Source: an uncultured Alphaproteobacteria bacterium | GTDB taxonomy: Bacteria > Pseudomonadota > Alphaproteobacteria > HIMB59 | DNA length: 63,751 nt | Reading direction: 5' to 3' | Assembly: GCA_902555695.1 (NCBI GenBank) | Contig: CACDTV010000005.1 | Span: 1-63,751 of the forward strand | Shown here: one piece after another, positions 15,837 through 27,100 of the stretch | Position numbering within the stretch: position 1 is the stretch's first letter | Layout: the number at the start of each line of letters is the position of its first letter | Translations under genes and position numbers: made by a program | The notes under the pieces: generated by a model | Database searches by the model: none | What the model was told of the DNA's origin: nothing | What the model saw: the letters and a program-made list of their open reading frames with translations, nothing else

Positions 15837-17067
15837 TTCAGCTGTTTCAAGGTTTTCAATAGGACCTATTGATGACAGAGTCAAATTTGAGTCTAATATT
15901 TTTTTTCTTGCTTTTTCAAGGTCCTCTAATTGCACAGAGTCAATCTTCGAAATAAATTCATCGGGAGATCTGACTTTATTGTGCATTAAATAACTAGAAG
16001 CGTTAGATCTACATCTCGTTGAGATACTTTCCTCTCCTTTTAGAATTCCCACTTTAAATTTAGCTTTAGTCTTCGTTAATTCCTCCTCAGTAAAGGTATT
16101 AGCATTAATATTTAATTGATCGCATAGTACGGGTATTAATTCTTTAACTTCCTTGTGCCCTGTGCCGGCATAGACATAAAAAATACCTGAGTCAGAAAAG
16201 AAATCACCACTGCTGTATATGCTATAAACCAATCCTCTTTTTTCTCGAATTTCTTGAAATAATCTTGAAGACATACCAGAGCCGAGAAGTGTTGAATAAA
16301 CTCTTGTTGCATAGTAAAGGTCTGAATGAATATCTACACCCTCAAAACCTAGTAATAACTTTACCTGTTCTAAATTTTTCTCTTGACGGTATTCTCCACC
16401 AACATAAGAAGATTTTGGAATATAATCGTCATCGCCCAGAGGGAGATTTTGGAATTTCTCCTCAACAAGTTTAATTATTTTGTCCTCTTCAAAATTTCCT
16501 GATACAGAAAACACCATTTTTTTTTGGGTTATAGAATCCTTTCATAAAACCCTCTACTTCATCCCTTGATATAGACTTTATAATTTCAGCGGTACCTAAA
16601 ATTGACCTACCCATGGGTTGGTCAGGGTAAGCTAACTCGTCGAATTTATCAGCAACAATACTATCTGGCTCATCAGCATACATTCCAATCTCTTGTAATA
16701 TGACTCCTCTCTCTTTATCGAGTTCCTTAGAGTCAAAAGTTGAAAACTGCAATATATCGCTAATTACGTCTATGGATAGTTCAACATTTTCCTTTAAACC
16801 ACTCATGTAATATGCGGTTATTTCTCTTGAAGTATAAGCATTGTGAGAATTACCTACTAGTTCAACCTCTTTTGCTATTTGAGCGGCTGATCTATTTTTT
16901 GTTCCTTTGAATGCCATGTGCTCTAACAAGTGAGCAACACCATTGATTTCTTTTCGCTCATTTCTTGCCCCAACCTTGTTCCACATTCCTACACTTACTG
17001 TTTCTACAGTGTTTACATAATCTGTTATTAAGGTCATTCCATTTTTAAGCTTATGAATATTAGGCAT
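15813..17067 (-). pseudogene. M16 zinc peptidase (processing-peptidase-like), split by a +1 frameshift
   Basis: Two adjoining frames make one pitrilysin-type peptidase of about 418 aa. The first (start 17067) has the inverted zinc motif HLLEH in GVAHLLEHMAFKGTKN and the downstream Glu region TSREITAYYMSGL, and runs in frame as far as FYNPKK before ending in an unrelated tail. The second frame (from about 16517) resumes with MVFSVSGNF and continues to the normal C-terminal end, including EIREKRGLVYSIYSSGDFF. The break is at nine A on the coding strand (plus 16517-16525); eight would restore NPKKMVFSVSGNF. The gene may be dead, rescued by slippage, or a sequencing artefact. Family members are close to mitochondrial processing peptidase. 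It overlaps thrC by 8 nt. Confidence 0.85.
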
Positions 17068-18412
17068 GTGCTTCTATATAATCTCCTAGTTCCTTGTAAT
17101 TGTTGTCTAAAATTGCAAATTTTTCATCATTAAGAAATTCTATATTTTTATCATATTTTACATTGTTACCTAATGCCTTTTGGACAGTTTCCTGAAATTT
17201 TACTGGATGGGCACAAGCAAGACACATTGCTTTTTTTAAATTTAATTTTTCCGCACATACTATGCCAACAGCTGTATGAGGGTCTAATAAAATTTTGTAA
17301 TTTTCATATGTGATTTTAATTTGATTTTCAACCTCTTTAGAAGTTGCACTCTCAGATAAAAATTTCTCAGATAATGACTTATGAATAGAACTTTCTAATT
17401 TTTTATTATGTTCATTGTTTTGTATATTTTGAAAAAGCTCATTTGTTGCTCCTGGTCCAAGAAGCTCCGCTAAAAGTCTTTCAAAATTACTTGATATAGT
17501 TATATCCATGCTAGGGCTATTAGTTTTTACAACATTGTAAAGATGTAGATCATTATTGCTTATAATTCGATGTAAAATATTATTCTCATTAGTTGCAACA
17601 ATTAATTTATTTATTGGAAATCCCATTGACTTTAGCAAATGAGCGGAATATATATTTCCAAAATTACCACTTGGTACAACAAAATTATCAATATTATGAT
17701 TAAGATATGACCATGCATAATAAATTGATTGTGGTAGCACCCTAAACCAATTAATTGAATTCACTGCAGTAAAGCTATATTTATTATTTATATCTTTATC
17801 TCTAAAAAGTTTTTTTACTAAATTTTGACAATCATCAAAACTTCCATTTAGTGCAATATTAAAGACATTTTTACCTCCACTAGTTGTCATTTGTTTTCTT
17901 TGGAAGAGAGATGTGGAGTTATGAGGGTGTAAAATAAAAATACTAATATTTTCAATATCTTTAAAGGCTTGAATTGCAGCAGAACCGGTATCGCCAGAAG
18001 TTGCTCCGATAACTACTAATTTTTTATCTAGTTTCTTTAAATAGTATTCATATATCTTAGCTAACAAACACATAGCATAATCTTTAAATGCTAGTGTCGG
18101 ACCATGAAATAAATTTAATAGATCGTTGTCACCTATGTTAGATATTGAAACAATTTCTTTATCAAATTTACAATATGCCTCTTCGATAATCTTTTCAATT
18201 ATTGGAGCTTCAAATAAATCTGATAAAAAGGGGGTTAAAATAAAGTTTGCTATTTCAAAATAATTTTTTCCTTTTAATACATTTATTTGATTATTACTAA
18301 ATTTTGGAATTTCATTTGGAATAAATAGACCTCCATCTGGTGCTAGACCGAAATTGAGTACCTGCTCAGCAGAGTACTCTTTTTTATCATCTCGCGTACT
18401 TATATATTTCAT
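17060..18412 (-). CDS. thrC: Threonine synthase
   Basis: PLP enzyme converting O-phosphohomoserine to threonine. The 450-aa protein starts MKYISTRDDKKEYSAEQVLNFG, typical of the longer ThrC class. LFHGPTLAFKDYAM carries the PLP lysine (Lys of AFKD), VVIGATSGDTGSAAIQAF is the phosphate-binding region, and VPSGNFGNIYSA follows. The Lys, SGDTG and SGNFGN motifs are all intact. It lies between the M32 carboxypeptidase (4-nt overlap) and the M16 peptidase on the minus strand. Confidence 0.95.
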   Translation of the reverse strand: MKYISTRDDKKEYSAEQVLNFGLAPDGGLFIPNEIPKFSNNQINVLKGKNYFEIANFILTPFLSDLFEAPIIEKIIEEAYCKFDKEIVSISNIGDNDLLNLFHGPTLAFKDYAMCLLAKIYEYYLKKLDKKLVVIGATSGDTGSAAIQAFKDIENISIFILHPHNSTSLFQRKQMTTSGGKNVFNIALNGSFDDCQNLVKKLFRDKDINNKYSFTAVNSINWFRVLPQSIYYAWSYLNHNIDNFVVPSGNFGNIYSAHLLKSMGFPINKLIVATNENNILHRIISNNDLHLYNVVKTNSPSMDITISSNFERLLAELLGPGATNELFQNIQNNEHNKKLESSIHKSLSEKFLSESATSKEVENQIKITYENYKILLDPHTAVGIVCAEKLNLKKAMCLACAHPVKFQETVQKALGNNVKYDKNIEFLNDEKFAILDNNYKELGDYIEAHA

Positions 18413-19848
18413 TTAACAAATCTATCAACCAAATGATCTAAATAATATTTTGAGTTTAAATTCTCGCCAGAAATGCTTTTTAACATTTCATCAGATGAAT
18501 ATAAAGAAGCTTTTTGATGGATATTAGTATTTAACCAAATGATTAAATTATTTATATTTTCTTCATTAGGGTTGTCTAAAAAAATATCAAATAAAGGGCA
18601 ATTATATTTAATTTGTGAGGCTATCATAGCACCAAGTGCATAAGTAGGGAAATAACCAAATATACCTTCATACCAATGAATATCTTGGAGAACCCCCTCT
18701 GTTTCTGAAATTAGATTGATTGACAAATTATTTAAATAGTTTTCATTCCATAAATTTTTAATATCTTTAAAGTAAATTTTATTTTTAAATATCTCTTTTT
18801 CAATTTTATACCTGATGTAAACATGGATCGGGTAAGAAAATTCATCAGCACTAACCCTTATAGGATTAACTCTCACAGTATGATAGTGTTCTAAAAACGA
18901 TTTTTCCAAATCTTTAGAGTTATCAAAAATATTGTTTATAATTTTAAAATAAACTTTTGATTTAAAGATATGATTTTCAAAAAAAAGAGATTGGCTTTCA
19001 TGGACACTTAAACTACGAGATTGACCCAATGGCTCATAAAGATATTCATTAGGTCGATTCTGCTCATAAACTCCATGGCCTGTCTCATGAAATAATGCTG
19101 ATAAGGACTCTAATATATTGTCTTCAAACCTGGTTGTTATTCTTACATCATTTGTAGCTCCTCCACAAAAAGGGTGATGAGATTGATCAATTCTACCTCT
19201 ATCAAAATCGAAGCTTAGCTGTTTTAATTTTACTTTAATCATTTTTAATATTTCTGAATCTGAAATATTTGATTTATAAACATGAGGTGATTTAATTTTT
19301 TTAATATCCGAATATTTAGGTATTATTTCTCTCTCAATTACTGAAAAAACTTTGTCTATCTTTGATGAGTCATAATCCATATCGTATTTTGAAATTAATG
19401 AGTCATAAGGTGTTAGATTAGTAGCTTTAGCTAATTGACTCGCTTCTTCATGTACTAAATCTAATAGATCATTGAAATCTTTTTCAATTATCGAAGAGTC
19501 ATTTTTTGATCTAGCCTCTCTCCATAAGTGCTCACAAGTTAGTTTTTTTTTTATCAGTAGAGATTTCAAATCTGGGTCAATAGCATTTTCTTTGACGATA
19601 ATACTCTTCATTAGTTTTAAAGACATACTATCTGCTTCGCTTAACTTTGTATTTTCAGCTTTTTGAATTTCTTCTTGAATATCTTCGCTTCTAAATATTC
19701 TATCTGTAAAGTTAGATAAAATAGACATTTGCTCTGATCTAGACTCAATACTTTTTTTTGGTAAATTAATTGCGTTATCCCAAAATAAAAGACCACTGAC
19801 GTCATTCAATACATAATAGCTTTTAAAATACTCTTTAAGTTTATTCAT
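18409..19848 (-). CDS. M32 carboxypeptidase (Taq type)
   Basis: A cytoplasmic zinc carboxypeptidase of 479 aa, near the family's usual 490-500. The zinc motif is HETGHGVYEQN with the expected HExxH, and the third ligand region is SVHESQSLFFE. Other family blocks are DVRITTRF and RVSADEFSYPIHVYIRYKIE. The N terminus (YVLNDVSGLLFWDNAINLP) fits the family start. It releases a broad range of C-terminal residues and probably serves peptide turnover. It overlaps SURF1 by 8 nt upstream and thrC by 4 nt downstream. Confidence 0.93.
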   Translation of the reverse strand: MNKLKEYFKSYYVLNDVSGLLFWDNAINLPKKSIESRSEQMSILSNFTDRIFRSEDIQEEIQKAENTKLSEADSMSLKLMKSIIVKENAIDPDLKSLLIKKKLTCEHLWREARSKNDSSIIEKDFNDLLDLVHEEASQLAKATNLTPYDSLISKYDMDYDSSKIDKVFSVIEREIIPKYSDIKKIKSPHVYKSNISDSEILKMIKVKLKQLSFDFDRGRIDQSHHPFCGGATNDVRITTRFEDNILESLSALFHETGHGVYEQNRPNEYLYEPLGQSRSLSVHESQSLFFENHIFKSKVYFKIINNIFDNSKDLEKSFLEHYHTVRVNPIRVSADEFSYPIHVYIRYKIEKEIFKNKIYFKDIKNLWNENYLNNLSINLISETEGVLQDIHWYEGIFGYFPTYALGAMIASQIKYNCPLFDIFLDNPNEENINNLIIWLNTNIHQKASLYSSDEMLKSISGENLNSKYYLDHLVDRFVK

Positions 19849-20512
19849 ATTTCCTTCTTATAATTAACAGCATAACGATACTTGACAAGCTAAGCAAAAA
19901 CCAAGTTATTGAATAATTCAAATGATTATTTCTCAAAAATACAAGGGGATTAAAGGTATATTTATATACCCTATCATCTAGAAGAACAAAATAATATTTG
20001 GATAGGAATGCATATTGATAAAAATGACTAAAGTCAGTTTTATTAATATAGTACCAAGTATTATTAGATAAATCATTCTCTGGGGTAAAAAAAGATTTAT
20101 CTGAATTAAAATCTCTTATGTATACCTTAGGGTTGTCTATAGATTGATATCTTTGAATGATATTTTGAACTTGATCAACGTCTTTGTCTAAAAACCATCC
20201 AAAATTGATGACACTGTATATACTATTTTTATACTTTACCGGAAGTATTAGGTGATAACCTGGTTTTCCTTTAAATGTTTTTGACTCTAAAAAAACTGGT
20301 TTGTTTAGAATGGTATAATTATCATCTAATTTTACTGAAACTAAATTATTGTAATTTAGATCATCTGAAAACAAAGTGGGATTGAGAATTGAATTACGAA
20401 TATTATCCATTAAATCATTTTTCCAATTTAGGCGGTAAAGTTGCCACGAACCTAAGATAAAGGTTAAAACAGAAATTCCTATAAATACAAATGTTAATGA
20501 TGATTTATTCAT
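19841..20512 (-). CDS. SURF1-family cytochrome oxidase assembly protein
   Basis: A 223-aa inner-membrane protein with helices at about 6-26 and 200-218 flanking a periplasmic domain, the SURF1 topology. GSWQLYRLNWKNDLM at the N terminus and FGWFLDKD in the middle match family patterns, though several regions are divergent. SURF1 aids heme a insertion into subunit I of aa3 oxidase. It follows coxC by 42 nt at the end of the oxidase cluster. Confidence 0.9.
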   Translation of the reverse strand: MNKSSLTFVFIGISVLTFILGSWQLYRLNWKNDLMDNIRNSILNPTLFSDDLNYNNLVSVKLDDNYTILNKPVFLESKTFKGKPGYHLILPVKYKNSIYSVINFGWFLDKDVDQVQNIIQRYQSIDNPKVYIRDFNSDKSFFTPENDLSNNTWYYINKTDFSHFYQYAFLSKYYFVLLDDRVYKYTFNPLVFLRNNHLNYSITWFLLSLSSIVMLLIIRRKYE

Positions 20513-20554
20513 AAATAAAAATTTGTTTAAATGTAAAAGATAAAAAAATTTAGT

Positions 20555-21397
20555 TTATCTTCCCCACCAATAGATACTTATGTATAAAAACAACCAAACA
20601 ACATCAACAAAATGCCAATACCATGCAGCTGCCTCAAAACCAAAATGTCTTTTTGGGGTTAAATGACCTTTTCTTATTCTCAATAAACAGACTAATAAAA
20701 ACAAAGTACCTATTAATACATGAAAACCGTGAAAACCGGTTGCCATGAAAAAAGTTGAAGGATATATACCCTCAGTAAAACCAAAAGTTGCATGTTGGTA
20801 TTCATATATTTGTAAAAGTGAAAATATGAAACCTAAAAAAACTGTGTAATATAAACCTTTAAGAGCCTCTTTATTATTACCTTCTCTTAATTCGTGGTGT
20901 GCCCATGTACAGGTAGTACCTGACAAAAGTAAAATTAAGGTATTTAAATATGGGATGTCTAGTGGATCAAAAGTTTCAATTCCTTTTGGAGGCCAAACTC
21001 CTATCCCAAGAGTGCCTGTGAAAACTTCTTTGTACTCGGCTAAAAATGTTTTAGGTAATAGACTTGCATCAAAAAAAGCCCAAAAGAAAGCGACAAAAAA
21101 CATAACTTCCGATGTGATGAACAGAGCCATACCCCACCTAAGACCAATCTCAGTGATTGAATTATGCACTTTCAAAAAAGAACTCTCTTTTATTATGTCT
21201 CGCCACCACATAAACATAGTAAAAAGTATTAGAACAAGACCTGCCAACATAGGCCATAGCATCTCATAGTGCATATACAAAATAGCTCCTGAAACTAGAA
21301 AAAGGGCAGAAAAGGCTCCAACTAATGGCCAGGGACTGGGATTGACAAGATGAAATTTATGTTTCTTTTCAGAGTCTTTAAATACTAAATCAACCAT
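20555..21397 (-). CDS. coxC: Cytochrome c oxidase subunit III
   Basis: A 280-aa, seven-helix inner-membrane subunit. It starts KKHKFHLVNPSPWPLVGAF, typical of mitochondrial-type subunit III; ITSEVMFFVAFFWAFFDASL holds the conserved Glu, and the C-terminal FEAAAWYWHFVDVVWLFLYISIY block is diagnostic. It follows ctaG by 12 nt. Loss or gain of residues is not evident. Confidence 0.96.
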   Translation of the reverse strand: MVDLVFKDSEKKHKFHLVNPSPWPLVGAFSALFLVSGAILYMHYEMLWPMLAGLVLILFTMFMWWRDIIKESSFLKVHNSITEIGLRWGMALFITSEVMFFVAFFWAFFDASLLPKTFLAEYKEVFTGTLGIGVWPPKGIETFDPLDIPYLNTLILLLSGTTCTWAHHELREGNNKEALKGLYYTVFLGFIFSLLQIYEYQHATFGFTEGIYPSTFFMATGFHGFHVLIGTLFLLVCLLRIRKGHLTPKRHFGFEAAAWYWHFVDVVWLFLYISIYWWGR

Positions 21398-21409
21398 CTA
21401 AACAATATT

Positions 21410-21946
21410 TCATTCTTTTTTCTCAAAAAAGGTATATGACAAAGTGACATTCTTCGTCCTACTTGCCTCAGGATCTTCAAGTATCAATGGATCTAAGTAG
21501 AAAGTGACAGGAAACTCAACAACTTGATTTGGTTTTATCGTTTGATCAATAAAACAAAAGCATTCAATCTTATATAAGTATGGGCCAATTTTAGGTGGTA
21601 AAATGTTAAATATAGACGTACCTGTTGAGCTAACAGCAGTATTGTTTTTAGCTTTAAAAACAACATCATACTTTACGCCCTCTGTAATATTCATTTTTTG
21701 AGGAGCTTCGAACATCCAGTCCAAACCTTCATTTACCTGAGCTGAAAATATAACTTTTATATCGAGTTCCCCCGAGTTGATATTTTGGTGTTGTTCTTGA
21801 ATTTTAACTTCTTTATTAAAACCTTGAAATCCAGTTAGGTCACAAAAAAGCTTATATAGTGGCACAGAAAAAATTACTAGACTTATCATAGATCCAAGTA
21901 TCAACATTAAAAAAATTAATGTTCTGTTTTTATTTGATACGTTCAA
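21410..21946 (-). CDS. ctaG: Cytochrome c oxidase assembly protein CtaG/Cox11
   Basis: Delivers copper to the CuB site of subunit I. The 178-aa protein has one N-terminal membrane helix (about 10-32) and a periplasmic domain containing the copper motif YKIECFCFIDQTI (CFCF) followed by QVVEFPVTFYLDP. The start is TTG in a TTGA overlap with the stop of the 33-residue ORF upstream. Position between ctaB and coxC is the standard alphaproteobacterial order. Confidence 0.95.
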   Translation of the reverse strand: MNVSNKNRTLIFLMLILGSMISLVIFSVPLYKLFCDLTGFQGFNKEVKIQEQHQNINSGELDIKVIFSAQVNEGLDWMFEAPQKMNITEGVKYDVVFKAKNNTAVSSTGTSIFNILPPKIGPYLYKIECFCFIDQTIKPNQVVEFPVTFYLDPLILEDPEASRTKNVTLSYTFFEKKE

Positions 21947-22044
21947 ATACCGGATTTAATTCTAAATATTGTAATAAAATAAAATGCTGTTACGAGCATG
22001 AAAAGTAGAGCCAAGACTAATAAATTTTTATTTTTTCTTTTCAT
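21943..22044 (-). CDS. 33-residue membrane protein between ctaB and ctaG
   Basis: A small ORF starting at an ATG whose first base is the last base of the ctaB stop (TAATG), and stopping in a TTGA overlap with the ctaG start. The product has a basic N terminus (MKRKNKN), one hydrophobic helix of about 20 residues (LLVLALLFMLVTAFYFITIF) and a short basic tail. The sealed junctions on both sides favour a translated gene. Many alphaproteobacteria carry a short single-helix protein in this slot, sometimes called CoxF-like; function is not established. Confidence 0.7.
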   Translation of the reverse strand: MKRKNKNLLVLALLFMLVTAFYFITIFRIKSGI

Positions 22045-22970
22045 TAGAATAAATATTTATCAATAACTGTTAAAGCAAAAATAAGAAAAAGATAAACAAT
22101 TGAATATCCAAAAAGTTTAATTGAGTCTTTCTTAATATTTAATGACTTATTTAGTTTAAAAAGTTTGTAAATAAAATATGCATTGAGAAGATTGGAGCCT
22201 AAAAAAAAGCTCATTTCAGCGTATTTAAAAAAATATAGAGAGTTTACTGATGCAACCATTAAAAAAGTATAAATATTCATCATAAAAAGTGTTTTTTTTA
22301 TACCGTGTTTAACGGGGTACATCGGTATATCAGCGTCAGAGTAATCTTGGTTCCTAAATATAGCTAATGCCCATGAGTGTGGAGGTGTCCATAAAAATAT
22401 TATTAAGCATAATATTAACGGGTAGAAAATTTGTTCACTTGAAATACTTATCCACGCAATCACTGGAGGAAGAGCACCTGCTAAACCACCAATTACTATA
22501 TTCTGTGCAGTTTTGTGCTTAAGATACATTGTATAAAAAACAGAGTAATATAGAATTGTAAATGCTAATAAGATTGAGGCCTTAATATTTCCAAAGAAAA
22601 ATAAACCTACTACAGAAAAAAAAGAAAAAATTAATCCAATACCAAGTGCTGTATTTGCTGAGATATTTCCTGAAGGAATAGGTCTAAACTTTGTTCTATC
22701 CATTTTAGAGTCAATTATTCGATCAAACCACATGTTTAAAATAGCTGAACCAGATGCTCCCATTGCTATAAGAGTAAGAGCCATTCCTTTTATAAATAAA
22801 CTTTTATCAGATGGGGCTAATAACACTGCACATAAAGCAGTAAATATTACAAGAGAAATTACACCAGGTTTAATTAGTACATAAAGTTGTTTTAAAAAAT
22901 TAACAACTTGCAAAAAGAACAGGTTTTGTTCTGTCTGTACAAAGGTTTGATGATGCTTTTTTTCTAACAC
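22044..22970 (-). CDS. ctaB: Protoheme IX farnesyltransferase (heme O synthase)
   Basis: A UbiA-superfamily membrane prenyltransferase that makes heme O, the precursor of heme a. The 308-aa protein has about nine helices. The first Asp-rich site is NMWFDRIIDSKMDRT, with RPIPSG following, and the second region includes PPHSWALAIFRNQDYSDADIPM. LIKPGVISLVIFTAL is the family N-terminal block. It is 3 nt downstream of coxA, inside the oxidase cluster. Confidence 0.95.
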   Translation of the reverse strand: MLEKKHHQTFVQTEQNLFFLQVVNFLKQLYVLIKPGVISLVIFTALCAVLLAPSDKSLFIKGMALTLIAMGASGSAILNMWFDRIIDSKMDRTKFRPIPSGNISANTALGIGLIFSFFSVVGLFFFGNIKASILLAFTILYYSVFYTMYLKHKTAQNIVIGGLAGALPPVIAWISISSEQIFYPLILCLIIFLWTPPHSWALAIFRNQDYSDADIPMYPVKHGIKKTLFMMNIYTFLMVASVNSLYFFKYAEMSFFLGSNLLNAYFIYKLFKLNKSLNIKKDSIKLFGYSIVYLFLIFALTVIDKYLF

Positions 22971-22973
22971 AAA

Positions 22974-25420
<2,447 letters not shown>

Positions 25421-25485
25421 CTATGACATATTAGTAATCTTTTTTGTACAGTATATTGACAGGATGTCGCTTAAACCCGCTATAT

Positions 25486-26193
25486 TTATGAAAAATAGTG
25501 AAATGTTAAACTAAGTGCGGCAATAACTGCTGTATCAGCTTTCAAAATGTTTGGGCCTAGACTTACATTAAAGAAATTTTTTGAGCTATCTGAAATAAAT
25601 GCTCTTTCCTCCTCCTCAAAACCACCTTCAGGCCCTATAACAACTAAAATTTCACTATTTGGTTTTATTTTAGCTTGTGATAGATGAACTCCTTTGAGAT
25701 TTTCGTCGAACATCAACACTGTTTTACCAGACATGATATTAAACCTGTCTTTAAGGTCAATTAACTTGTCTATGTTTGGTATTGATAATCTTCCACTTTG
25801 TTGAGCAGCACCTACTGCATATGTATTATACTTATCAAGATTAATCTTTGTATTTATAGTTCTATTAAATGATGTTGGAAATAGACATCTCACACCCATC
25901 TCAGTTGATTGTCTTATAATCAGTTCACTGTTTTGGTATTTTATGGGAGAAAACATTAAGTCTATCAAAGTTTCTGCTCGAGGTGGTGAGATTTGACTTA
26001 TCGATTTCGCTTTTAAAAAATTTTTTTTTATATCAATTATTTCGCACTTCCATTCACCAGAAATATTGTTAAACAAAGAGATCTCATCTCCTATTTTTAG
26101 CCTTATGACTTTTACAAGATGGATATAATACTTTTTTTCTAGCTCATAAGTGCTACCCTGCTTTATAATTGAATTACAATAAACTCTCTTCAT
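25486..26193 (-). CDS. rsmE: 16S rRNA m3U1498 methyltransferase
   Basis: A SPOUT-class methylase of 16S rRNA. I choose the ATG at 26193 (MKRVYCNS) over the upstream frame extension because it matches the family start. An N-terminal PUA-like domain (HLVKVIRLKIGDEISLFN) is followed by the knotted SAM domain with FSPIKYQNSELIIRQSTEMG, VVIGPEGGFEEEE and VSLGPNILKADTAVIAAL. About 235 aa is normal. The start codon shares bases with the divergent ubiA ATG in CATG. Confidence 0.93.
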   Translation of the reverse strand: MKRVYCNSIIKQGSTYELEKKYYIHLVKVIRLKIGDEISLFNNISGEWKCEIIDIKKNFLKAKSISQISPPRAETLIDLMFSPIKYQNSELIIRQSTEMGVRCLFPTSFNRTINTKINLDKYNTYAVGAAQQSGRLSIPNIDKLIDLKDRFNIMSGKTVLMFDENLKGVHLSQAKIKPNSEILVVIGPEGGFEEEERAFISDSSKNFFNVSLGPNILKADTAVIAALSLTFHYFS

Positions 26194-27100
26194 GAATAAC
26201 AATTATAAGAATAATTTAATTTTTAAATTATTTCCACCTTTCACACACCCATACATTCTTTTAGTTAGATTGGATAAACCTATTGGTTTTCTTCTACTTT
26301 TTTACCCAATTAGTTTCATTTTAGCATCCTCAACAAATGGTTCGTCTAATAATATTTTAATTTTGTTTATAATTTTTTTTATAGGTTCAATGGTTATGAG
26401 ATCTGTTGGATGCATAGTAAATGATTTTATTGATAGAGACATTGATAGGAAAGTTAGTAGAACACAAAATAGAGCTTTAGCCTCATCACAAATAAGTTTG
26501 AAGAATTCACTCATACTATTATTTTTTCTATTAATAATAGGTTTAATAATTTTATTACAATTAAATTATGAAGCTATTGTATTAGGGCTTGTTATCACTC
26601 CTTTAATAATTTTATACCCTTTAGCAAAAAGATTTTTTTTCTTACCCCAATTAATTTTAGCCTTGACTTATAATTGGGGCTGTTTTATTGGCTGGGTAGC
26701 AATGGGCTCAAACGTATCCTTTTCATCTGTTCTCATTTTATATGTGTCACTAATTTTTTGGACACTTACTTATGATACTATTTATGCTACTCAGGATGAA
26801 AAAGAAGACAAAGAATTAAAATTATACTCTAGCACATTATTTTTTGGAGCTAGTAGAATGATCATTTTAAATTTAATGATTTTTTTTAAATATTTTTTTT
26901 TGGCATTTTTTGGAAGTAGCTTGAATTTCAGTTTTTTATATTATGTCTTATTAACAACGATTTTCTTGATAAACATTATAGATCTCAATTTTATGTGGAA
27001 AAATATACCTGAAAAGGCTGGCTCATACTTTAGTCGGAATAACTATTACGGTATCAGCATACTTTTTAGTATAATAATTGGAAGTCACCTTAATGTCTGA
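26192..27100 (+). CDS. ubiA: 4-hydroxybenzoate polyprenyltransferase
   Basis: Attaches the polyprenyl tail to 4-hydroxybenzoate in ubiquinone synthesis; an inner-membrane protein of 302 aa with about eight helices. The Asp-rich motifs are NDFIDRDIDRKVSRT (about 74-88) and DTIYATQDEKEDKE; RLDKPIGFLLLFYPISF is the N-terminal block. It lies divergent to rsmE and overlaps msbA by 8 nt, an uncommon link between quinone and lipid A genes. Confidence 0.95.
   Translation: MNNNYKNNLIFKLFPPFTHPYILLVRLDKPIGFLLLFYPISFILASSTNGSSNNILILFIIFFIGSMVMRSVGCIVNDFIDRDIDRKVSRTQNRALASSQISLKNSLILLFFLLIIGLIILLQLNYEAIVLGLVITPLIILYPLAKRFFFLPQLILALTYNWGCFIGWVAMGSNVSFSSVLILYVSLIFWTLTYDTIYATQDEKEDKELKLYSSTLFFGASRMIILNLMIFFKYFFLAFFGSSLNFSFLYYVLLTTIFLINIIDLNFMWKNIPEKAGSYFSRNNYYGISILFSIIIGSHLNV

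Noticed and set aside
20955..21269. Plus-strand ORF of 104 codons inside coxC.
   Set aside because: Antisense to a highly conserved membrane subunit; no start context and no family resemblance.
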